Source: Holacanthus passer (Eukaryota; Chordata; Actinopteri; Pomacanthidae). Taken from it: 64,000 nucleotides of DNA. The notes below the pieces were generated by a model. The model worked only from the letters and a program-made list of their open reading frames with translations, made no database searches and was not told the origin of the DNA. Numbering within the stretch: the stretch's first letter is position 1; every line of letters starts with the position of its first letter. Shown here piece after piece: positions 34,601-46,550 of the stretch. The position numbers were made by a program, and so were the translations under genes. The stretch spans positions 7,438,501 through 7,502,500 of the forward strand of contig JAFREQ010000030.1 of assembly GCA_025331565.1 (NCBI GenBank). Direction: 5' to 3'.

Positions 34601-37368
34601 TGGAATCCGCAGCAGGAATTTCCTCCCTGGGTGAACAACCCCAGTCCTCCATGCCATCGATTGCAGCACAATCAGCCTCCTCTCTGACCATGCTTCTGCA
34701 GTCTGCCTGTCACCCAAAGAAACATGTCACTACTGCAGCTCGCTCTTGGCCAACAATCGAGCATCACTGGGACCTCCACCTTGCTCCTCTGTCAGTGTAC
34801 TCCCTGGGATATCCACCGAAGCAATTGTTGAGGACAATTGTACTATGCCCCTGTGCTTTGGGTTGGGTCATTCATGGTCCCCTCAGGTGCCACACCTCCT
34901 GCCGCCTGGTTCAGGACATTGACACCTCCACCAACCAGCTGTTTCATCGCCTGTCTGAATGGCATTTAAATATGAGAAGTCTGTGTAATCAATTTAAGTC
35001 TTGTATCACAGACTGACCTTGATATTCTGGTTCTGACAGAAACCTGGTTTAAACTGAGAAAACATGATTGTGAGGTTTCCTTAGATAATTAGAACTTTTT
35101 CAAAATAGAGTTGGCAGAGGGGATGGTATGGTTGTATATGTGAACTCATGTTTATCTGTTACTCTTTTAAATGCTGTCACTGCACCTTGTTTTTTTTATT
35201 TAAATGCTCTGAAAGATAATTTATCTAGTAATAATTAAATTTTTCAATTAATGTGGTGGGTGTATACAGATAGGTTGACAAATGATTCAAACATAATTTG
35301 AAGGATCCTTCAAATCCAACATTGATTTAATTCTGTGCAATAGAAAGGACACATTTACTATCTCTTTAGTGACCACTGTCCACCTTTTTTCCTTATCTTA
35401 ACTTTCAATGAAGGCTTTTCTCAGTGACCTTGCTGACAATAATATACATCACACCTCTAAAATACCAGCTCTGGAATCGACATTGGAATATATTGCAAAT
35501 TCATTACTTAATAGACATGCACCTCATAAAAGTCCCTGGTTCCCCACTGAATTTTCAGTGATGTAATGGTCAATAGGAAAAGTCTGGGCTCTAGCGAGGC
35601 GTACTGGCGAAGCAGCCCACTAGGCTTTTGACAACTCATTAAAAAATGCACATCCTCCTTGAGAAACACAAAAGCCATTTATCACATATCACATATCACA
35701 TCAGCTCTTCTACAAACCCATCAACATTTTGGAAAGCAGTAAATATAAATACAAACAAATCTTCTATATCTAGTCCTTCTTCTGTTACATGCACTGACTG
35801 ATTATGAAATAAGTCATTGAATTTTTGCCTTGCTTTCATCACACATTTTACTGCAGCTGAGAATCAGTCTGATGTGTTGTACCCAGGATCTGTTTAATAG
35901 TCAGCCATTGGCCCATATGCCATCCTTAAACCCTTCCTCTCAGTTCACCATACAGACCTTCACTTAATCTGCTGTTAGGGAGGCACTGCAAGATATCGAT
36001 TGCAGGAAAGCAACTGGGGAGGATAAACTAGACCCTTATTTTTTAAAGCTCTGTCCTCAAGTCTGGAAATCCGCACATGTAGTCCCACAGTCACTCCTGT
36101 CAATGGGGGTTCCACAAGGTTCAATACTGGGTCCTGACTTGTTTACAATTTATAGTAACAATATTACACCCTCTAGAAGAAATTGTAATGCCCATCTTTA
36201 TGTGCATGATAGTGCTAATACTGTGCACTGCTAAATCTGAAAAACCATCCTTTGATAAATTGCAAGATACACTTTTATAGTCTACGACTATAAATATCTT
36301 AGATTATGTCTAAATTTCACAGTGACCACAGTCACCAAGCTTGGACAAAATATTTTTACAGAAACAGAGCTAACATCCTATACTCAGTAGAAAGTGGATA
36401 ATTGAGGCCGTCTTCTTTCCTGTCCTGGATTATGGTGATGTTATCTATAGACATGCATCAGCCTCCACTGTTAAAACCCTAGTTTATCACTCTGCCCTAA
36501 GATTCATTACTGGTGACAGTTATTCTACTCATCATTACATCCTGTATGAGAAGGTTGGATGGGCATCTCTAACAGTAAGATGTGACTGATATAGATTTCT
36601 ATTTATCTATCAAACCCTTAATGGCAACATGCCATCATACATCACTTCCTTATTAAAGTGTTTAACACGTTTGTATATTTTGTTTTAACTGTACTGTCAA
36701 AATCATTGGAAAGGAGGGTATGCCCTCAATAATTCTTCGAGAGTTAAATAAAGGTTGAATGAACGAATGAATGAATGTGTTTTCTATTCTGTATTTCCAA
36801 ATTATGGACCATGAAGGCACCTATGTATTTCATTACCCCCACCCTGTTAGAGAGACAGCCAGAGTGGCCAGGAATAGTTAAAAGGAAGTATTATGTGGTG
36901 CACATGGTAAATGTGTGGTAATGTTTGGAACAGATCCAGACCACCAAGTGATTTTTACTGAATGTAATGAAAGACGTATGGATGATTGAGCACATGTTCA
37001 AGCAGGGACACATGGTTACTGAATAAAATACTGGTAACGAAAGAAGCTAGCAAGTGCACATTTAAAACAGACGCACAGTGTTGCACAGGCAGTGCACCAT
37101 TACGAGAGGCTGTCTTGTCAAATCATCATTGGGTTGATTCCCAGTTAAAATGCTTTTGAGCCAGCCGTCTTACTCATATGTAAACACAGTTTCCAAAAAG
37201 GAATTTCATTTCACATAATCCTCATGAAAACATACATTTATGGGCATTGAAACACACCATGAAATGAAAAATTATTTTTTCAAATCATCTGAATTATTTT
37301 TCAACCTCAATATAAACTTGCTCAGGGGAACAGAAAATAGATAACCCCCCCCCAAAAAAGGTTATATA

Positions 37369-37414
<46 letters not shown>

Positions 37415-40400
37415 CTGCCATGAGAATAATCTAATGTGAAGGTGGGGACATAACGCTAGGATTCTGCTTTGATCGGCTGTCTATACTGTGGATACATATT
37501 AAAGAAATAGATGGAAATCGTCTTCAAACCTCCAACAGAAGCTGATGAGATCTCGCATGAAATAGCTTAGGCATGTGAGCAGTAGTAATGATGTCTTGGA
37601 TGAGATGCAATGTTTACTTTGGTGTACAGTAAGTGTTGCTGCTTGCTGTTCACCCGGAGCACTGTTTCACAAAATCTTGGATGTTGTAGATACCAGAGCA
37701 CATGTTTTCTATAAACATTTTCTCAAGAAGACGATCACCCAGTATGACGTCTTCCTGCAGCTGGATGACGAGCTAAGTGCAAAACATTTGTACACAGTGA
37801 GGACATAGCTCACTAACATTGCAGAGAATCCTTTCAAACACAGCTATGCACATGATGAAGATGCATTACAAAATGTATGTAATAATGTAACAGGGAAAGT
37901 GCACCACACTTGCATCAAAATCTTCACTGCACACAACATAGTAATATGATGGACTTATCTTAAAAATTATATCAATAAATCTTATAAATCTTATCTTATG
38001 CTTCCCAGAGGAAATACTGTTTTTCATTTGATTATTCAATGACTATTCCATGAAATGTCACGGCCAGGCTTGCCTGATGCACCTGTGGTGTGGCTGTGGC
38101 ACACTTGGATACAGGGTGGCATTAAAAGGAATGCATTATCATACATTATAGGTGGGTGTGTTAGTGACAGTCATGGCCAAAACACATTCCCTACTTTCAT
38201 CCCATTTAAACATAACATGCAAAAATAATTGCCGACAATCTGGGTACAAAAATGTTTGATAAAATTTGATCCTGGTAATGATCTGCAAGTAAGTTAGGTT
38301 TTTAAAAAAACACTTTTATTTCTGGGAAATTTAAAGGTCTCTGCTACATTATGTTGCTTCTCACAGCCACATGTCTAGCTGTATTGTAATTGAAAAGCTA
38401 CAGGTGCACTTTGTAGACTCTAGATGGATGCAGTGGGAGAGGATTTGCTGGAACAGACAGTCCTGAGGGAGGTATTTGGCGGAGAGAGAAGATTTTATTG
38501 GTCTGAGCTTTCATTGGACTGTGTGAATGGTTTTCAGTGCCTCTGTCACCTCCATGCTTCTTTGCAGTAGAGACTTCCAGAATAATTAACTATAACTGAC
38601 AAGCAGGATATACACATAAGGACGGAGGTTTCTATGGTTATTTAACAACAGTCTGGTGCGTGTTGCACAAAATTTAATCAGTAGATCTGTTGTGCTTTTG
38701 AGTTGACAGTGTGTAACATCACTCCAGTTACAGACTGCCACCAACTGGCTGACATTTTTGGGCACAATCATCCATTAATATAACCCTATTAGACACTCTT
38801 AGTTGCAATAAGAGTTGGATTTAGATTGCTGTTTAAATCTGACTTTGATTAAAAAATCTGAAAGAGAAATAGGGCAAACATCATAAATTACATCTTTTGG
38901 TCTCATTCTGTGTCACTCAAAATAAAGGCACACAAATGTGTATGTTGTTCTCAGTTTCTATGTTTATGTGTTCTTAAACTATAATTGCTCTTCGTAGTTG
39001 CAAGAGGATGAACATGCAGGAGTAATTTCATGCCAAATCATGCCAAAATTGCACTGTGTCTCCTGACCTTTGTAAACACAACCTCAACCTTGGCAGGATT
39101 TGTTTGGAGCCCAAAAGGTGCAAAAAATGGACCTTGTGCCTGATGAAAATGGCATCATGACTGCCTGTTGCAGCTTTAACTAATGCACAGTTGGTCTGAC
39201 CACCAGCTTCTTGTGATACAGTGTATTCTCAAGGTATTTATGATCACCTCAGTCAGTTCTTAGCAGCACCTTGAAACAAAGGGTAAATTCTTTCAGCTGG
39301 TTAGTACATTTTCAGGTAGCCAGACTGGCTTATGCCGTGTGTGATTATTGTTTCAGCTCAGCTGCTGTAGTCATTTCCCCTAAGTGTAAACTTAATGAAC
39401 TGGCAGCGGGAGTCTGGGCTGATAGCTCTTTTGTTTGATGATCTGTTAACGCTGATCAGAGCAGGAAGTCTACTGTGGCCTGAATGAGGCTGTGTTTGGC
39501 TGCATATGTGTGTTTGTAGACCTTGTGCATTTACTCAAATGTCAGATTTAGATGGTAAGGGTATTAGACTGGTACATTGGCATTTGAAAAAAAAATATGT
39601 ATTGTTATTTTGTCCTCTACAGAAAGAACATTCCTTTGTTGTTGGAAAAGCAAAAAAAGTCAGTTACTAACAGACTAATAAAGGCAGCCTTGTTGTGCCT
39701 TTTGAAAACTGGACAGTATTTGAATGGTTCTTTGAGCATAGAATCAAGAAACTTCATAAAGCATGCCACCCTTAAGCTGAGGTAAGAAGAAAGGAGTCTG
39801 AGGTTGAAGATGAGAGGCTTTCTCCTGGAAACTGTAACAAGACTGTGGGTGCTGAGCCGCAGTTGTTTTGAGGTTTCACAAGACATTCTTTCACTGTGCT
39901 AGGTTTTCCTAACTGCTGTTTTTGGCTGCAATCTCAGACCTCTGGCCAGAGTTGGGAGATTTACATAAGCTACAGAGTAAATCATTCAAATTGGCAGACT
40001 AGATAGACAATTTACAGTTTAACTGAATTCTAATGACTTTTTGAAAGTGATTGCAAATAATTTGTCCCAAAAACAATGTATGGAAAGGTGAAGAGTCAAA
40101 TATGGCTCTTTCTAACAGCATTTTGTGGTTTCTTTTATCGTCCCTAAAGTTTCATTGTGGCGATTTACTTTGGCAGTGCCTTGAAGCAGCTGGCAGGCGT
40201 TGAGAGGTTTCGACACTTAGCAGGTAATAGAAGTTGTGCTAAACTATATAATTTATTATTTGACTGACTGTAAGTATCTTTAAGCGTTTATGCCTGTCTG
40301 GTAAGACTCTGCATAAGAGTTTAGTTCAACACCTGTGCTGTCATGGATTTTCACTCTGCAGATGTCTGCAGATGCCACTTTAACACCCTGGTTTATTCCT

Positions 40401-43400
40401 TCTTTCACTCTTCTATATTGTTCCTGATGTGTTATGGTTTTGTCATTGTTGGCTCTGTTACCGTTAATACCTAACATATGCTATATTAGAATTTTTTTTG
40501 TTTCACTAGCCTACTTTTGGGGCTCTATGTAATGCTGGCCTGTCCTTTCTTCCAGTGATATCTTGACAACCAATGACAAGATGACACTGATATTCTAGGT
40601 TCCTATGAAATGAATCCTAATGTTTTTGATGACATTCTAACGATTCCATGTTTATCAGGCCAAAATTTCAAATTTGTACACACAAAACATCAGGTGGCTT
40701 GGCATGAAATTCATTGAGCACATTCATACACCTCAGAGGAGGAATCCTTTCCATTTTGGCGCATTATGAATGAAACAACCCTCAGCCAAAATCTCAACTT
40801 TGAACATTAGATACACAGCAAATTGATTTCCTACAACTCCAAATAACAGTGAATAGAAAATGTGGCTAGTTTTTACCATGGTAACAGCAGCACCAGATGT
40901 GGTGACCAGCAGCTCATTCAAACTTCTTTTGTATCATCTCACTCATCCGCATCAGAAAAGGAAGCACAGGGATTAATGGATTAACTTCAGTGGACCTTGA
41001 GATGATCACGACCAATGACATGTTCTGAACCAGCCAGAGCACTTGGACGAAGCGTCAACCGAGCCAGGAAGAGAGGGAAAAGAGCTGAAATAAGAGCTAC
41101 CCTAACCTAGCTTGAACCTAAGGCTGCTATCCATGTACATCCCAGACCATCTATTGCAGTCAAAGGGGCAAACTGTGTTCTGCACTGACAGAACACAGGG
41201 GGATCTGTGTTTGTGTTTGTGGTACTCACACGTAGACAAAGTTGACGGACAGTCTTTCCCATATGGTGAGTTTTTAATGTTCAGATGCTTATCATCATTA
41301 TAACACCATTTTGTTGCCTCTGTTTTCATTCCTCCAGACATGTTTATACTGTATGTCTATATATCACGGTATGTATTATTTTATTTCATTTTATTCCAAA
41401 TGTATATATCAGGCCTATATGAAAGGGCTTCAACTTACATGTCATTGTGCAACCCTGTGTTGTAAAATGACAGGTTTTTTTTTTCATTCCCACACACTAT
41501 GCACTGGCATGGTATGGTAATGACGCCACCGCTGGGGGTTAGGGATCAGAATCAGATTTTTGTGATTTGGGGTGATCCCAGAAAGAAGGCCAGTTATCTC
41601 GACAAAACCAAATTCCTGCTTACTACAGTAACCAGGCAGCCAGTGATTCAATGAAGTAAGTCTATTGAACATCTCATCAATACTCCTCACAGATAAGGGA
41701 CCACAGACAATTAATTGATGCAGACACATCTTTCTGGCCATCTCCAACGTTCTGGTTACTGATTCTAGTACCATCAGATTAGCCTCTATGACAGAAACTA
41801 ATAGAGAACTAATGGCCCCTAATAGACAATAATCAGAGGCTGGCGATGCTGGTCTAACACTGTGGGTAATTGAGTCCCCTATTACTCGCATGCCTTGTTT
41901 AACACTGTCAGCATAGGTGGAAGAGATACGCAGACCAACAGGCCTTCGAATGGGTCTAACAGGGGTTGAAAACCAGTTTACAGTCGGGCAATTTACATTG
42001 ACATAGGCTCTGGATATACGGATAGATAGGCAGAAACAGAAGTATCCTCTGCCGTGCCACCAGACCACAGAGCAGCTTCTTTCCTTGGGTCCTCAACACA
42101 TTTTCTGCACACCATAAGTAAATGACATGGACCTTGGCATTGATATTGCACATACTGTACACACTTTCAGGGGGTATACATGTGTGTATCTGTACTGTAT
42201 ATAAGCTTATGTAGTTACAAGTATATATTGTTTCATTTTATTTTATTGAAATTTGAATATTTGTATGTATGTTCTATTCATGTGTAGCATGAAGGAGCTA
42301 CAACTGATATTTATTGGGCAACCCTGTGTTTTAAAATAACAATACACTACACAAACTTTGATTACTCAATTATTAATGAACTAAAATTCTTTGACTACAA
42401 TTTGTGGGAAATTAATGCATTTGTTGGTGTCTTCAACCGATATTTCAAATTCAGTAGCAGAAAGGACTCGCAGCCCAACATCAGGTGTTATTTAACTACA
42501 GCACATTCAGATGGACTGTGAATGTAGTTATTAACAGCTTCAGCCCAGACCCCACCAAACTAAAGGAGGGCAATGATGGTAACTTGTGGTAGGTTTAGTA
42601 ATCAACCCCTTACTCTTGTGTCATGCAGTGTGATATTACAGTTTGTTGCTGCAACACCCTAATGTCTCCTCAAGGATCATCTAGGTTTCATAATATCTCA
42701 ACAAGCTTAAGTTTGTCAATCATTTCTTTTCCTTTGCCCAGCTCTAGAGGATAAAACAGCACTAACACTGCAGTTTGTGTAGGGACAAAATATGCGATTA
42801 AGACACTGAGCAGTATGGTCAGTGGTCTTTCTACACACCAGGGCCTTGGCTACCGTCAGTGACAGGAAGCCTAAGTATGAAGAAATTCACAAACCAAAAC
42901 ATCACCACAAATTTGAAGAAATGTGTGCAGGTGAACTTTTCAACCCAGTGGTGGTCACCGTGATCTCAAAGAGCTCTCTATGTGTATGCGTTCTGTAACC
43001 ATGGCAAGCACTCACCAGGTATAAAAGACTGAGGTCAGCATTAATGACATCCCAATTAGGATGAGAGGGAGCGAGACAGTTTAAGCTGTTTAAGGGTCTT
43101 GAATAGGAGTCATTGAGACTAATTAGTTTCTATTCATGCTGTTCAACTCCCATTGAAAGAATGAAATAGCTCTCAGGGTTTCTGGTCTATTTTGTACAAT
43201 GGTATTGTGTATCTTCATCGGTACCATGTGAAATCCCAAGCCTAGCTCCTTATTAGTTGTTTTGTTCTTTAAGTGGCAATCCTTCACATGCTTTCTGTTT
43301 TCAGTTTAAGATGTGCTTACAAGTGACTGAAGGCTCACGTTGAACTGGGCCTTGTTGAAGGGTCCTAGAGTGAATTACATAGTGGCTTCTTCTGATAGAC

Positions 43401-44409
43401 TACCATTATTGACTGAATTTGAAGTCTAGGCCAGTTGAAGTGATTTTCACAAAATGAATTTCAATATTTTTAACTGTGATAGATGCATATAAAAAGTGTA
43501 AAGAGATTCCAAAAAAGTTGGGACACTGTGTAAAACATAGCTGCTTATCACATTCTGTTTTTAAACAAAACAGAATGTGATAATTTGCTAATACTTTCTG
43601 ACAACAGGAAGTACTCCTCCATTAATACTGGTTAGTGTGTGACTGCTATGATGTCCATTATATTACATCCTCAATATTATGGTCAATAAGCTGGGTTTGA
43701 AGTCGAAGAACTTGTTTTATTCCCGCAAACATAAAACACCTGTATAGTCCACTGACACCTATCTATTATAGCTGGTGAATCTTTTTGTAAAAATAAATCA
43801 TAGAAGAATGTGGGATCCAGAGAGCAATTGATGCTTTGCTTCAGATTATGGCAATAAGATTATTGTCTGATTTACAACTGTGGGACTTTCAAATACAATC
43901 CCACTTTTTAGTAAAATACAACAATTTCCTCCCAGTTTGGAAGTAGGGACATTATTGTAACATGTAAAAACACTCACACTCTAATTGAAGTCATCATAAT
44001 CACTCAAAGGACAGAAGCTGCCTGTAAAATTATATTTTCTTAACTATTACTTTTATTTCAGAACTATTGTACTTCAGTGTTATTTATAATTGCCTTTGCA
44101 GTCATTTGCATGTGTCCTGCTCGCCTTGACAAAAACACAAAAAATGGACAGCTCTTCCTCACAGTGCACTCTATGCTTCTTCCACCTTGTCTTTATTCAC
44201 CTTGTCTTTCTCTGACTCTTCTCTTTTTTGCTCTATTTGCAGTTGTTTGAGATCACAGTGCCGATCACCCAAGGCACCAAGCCCGTGACCATCAGTGTGG
44301 CCAACCATACCCAGTGCAGCTGTCTGTCCAAATTGGATGTCTACAAACAAGTTCACAGCATCATCAGGAGAGCTCTGCCTGAGTAAGCACTCACTGCATC
44401 ACTCTGCGT

Positions 44410-44440
<31 letters not shown>

Positions 44441-46000
44441 ACACTCACACACAAAGCGATTTCGAGTCTGTTCTTGCGGATGTTGCTTTCTGTGCTGGGT
44501 GTGTATACAGGGGGTGTTAACCTCTTCATTAACTTGGCAGTGCTATGAAATGCATGAATCTTCCTCTGTGTACCAACATGGAGCATGCTGGGATTTATGA
44601 CCTCTCCATAACACTCTCGGACTGTCAGAATCCCATGAGGAAGTATTTTTTGGCCTTGTGTCTTTTGAAAACAGAAAGATGCCCGCGTTCAATCATTAAA
44701 AAAAAAAAAAAGATTTACGCAGTCACCTCAGAAAAGATTTTAACTGTGAATTGTTTACCCCCAACAATTTTAGAATCTATTCTTATCCTAAGCTTTATTG
44801 AGAGCATTTATGTCTCACTGAGGTCTAAATGTTTTCAAGGTACAAACAGACTAAGAATAATATTGTACTGTAAAACCACTGATGTTTTCGTTATCATTCT
44901 GATCATATTGAGCAGATGTTGACTGGATACACTGTAGTTACAAAATCCAAGTCTACTGGTAGAATGGAAGAAAGACACTGAGAATGAATTGGCTGAAAGC
45001 AGCACATAGGCTGCACTGAATTTTTCCCTACCAGAATTGTCTCATTGTTTGACAACTTTTGTCATCACAGTCATCTAAAAAATACACTGTATATATACTT
45101 AATTTAGATACTCTGTATATCATGACTGATGCTAGATTTCTTTCAAACAACATAAGTGTACATTTTATATAAATATCCCTTGACTATGTAAGAAGCACTA
45201 TTTCTAAATGACTCCAAACATATCTTTTCTTGTTTCTGTCTGTATCTTGTTACTTACCAGTCAACACACTGTATATGTTGATAAATAGTACAAATCAATT
45301 GATATATATTTTCTATAGTTATGTAGACTCTTAGTTAATGTGAAGGAAATCTCCTGAGGCAGTCACACTTTACCTTATAAAAGGAGAGGAATCTCCACTG
45401 CACACTTTCTTTCAGTCCCATTCCTTTTTCAAATCAGGTGAATGAGCAAGATGATGAATGATGGTCAGATTCTGGTGCAAATGAAATCCAAGTCATTGTT
45501 GCTAGAAGAAGCCCCTGTGTGTGTGTGTGTGTGTGTGTGTGTCTGGGTGGGGTACACTAATGGAGAGTAATGACCTGTTCAATATGGAATGTGCTCTTAT
45601 ACTGTATGTGCCATAGGCCTTCACAATAAATTGAAACCAATGAAAGACATGAAGGGTCAGACAATGAAGGCTGTGTGTCTTTGTGTGCGAGTGTCTACAC
45701 TGACCTGTAGGATTTGTGATATCATGATCTAATATGACTGATGCGCTGTTAATGAAATGAAAATCATATGCATTTGGACAACTTCACACATCTTCAGATT
45801 GACTCATTAAACAGATCTGTTCACTCCCTAATATCTACAGTTTCATATTTCTGTTTTCTGGTTTCTGGATGTTGTAGTGGCTCACAAAATCTACTTCAGT
45901 GATGTTAATATGTAGGATTTGATGGCATACAGTTTGTGTGAGAGAGAGACAGAGAGAGGTAGAAGTAGGACCAACTGCGATGTTAGAGGAATGTTGATGT

Positions 46001-46048
<48 letters not shown>

Positions 46049-46514
46049 CAGTGGCATTAACCACAAGTCAGATTATGACTGGAAAAGGAAACGCATTGTA
46101 GAGTTTTTCACACCTACAGGTCATCAAACATGTAAGAACACACACACACACATACATGTATGTTTCACATTAGGTGAAGTAAGAGAAACACTCGAGCGAC
46201 ACACTAGCCCTTTCCCCTCTCTTTGTCCCGTCCACTCGCCATCTTTTTCTTTCACTTTCCTGTTTTTCTTCTCCGGCCCCATTAGTGTGTATGTCTGTTT
46301 ATGTGTCCATGCCACTGCAACTGTAATTGAAACCGCACTGTGTCTCCTTTCATCGCCAGACTCTTTCACAACATCAAACAATTTGTCTGTCTGCAAACAC
46401 GCCGCCTGCTGTCTGTCTCTGAGTCCAAGTTAACGTTTCCCTAAATTATGCGTGTTAGTCAGACCATTTTCACAAGGCATTGTGGTGTTTTATGAAATTG
46501 ACTGTGTATGTGTG

Positions 46515-46550
<36 letters not shown>

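Larger units (their letters stand above)
33119..44242 (+). other. vegfc intron 3, 11.1 kb
   Basis: A phase-0 intron, donor gtaagc, acceptor ctctatttgcag. About a third is recognisable transposon sequence, listed separately. The remaining parts (33130-33780, 36790-40950 apart from the (AT)n tract, 42350-43490, 43610-44242) show no gene-like feature. Confidence 0.9.

Noticed and set aside
45999..46433. 144-codon ORF starting with His-Thr repeats
   Set aside because: It starts in a (CA)n microsatellite and has no recognisable domain.
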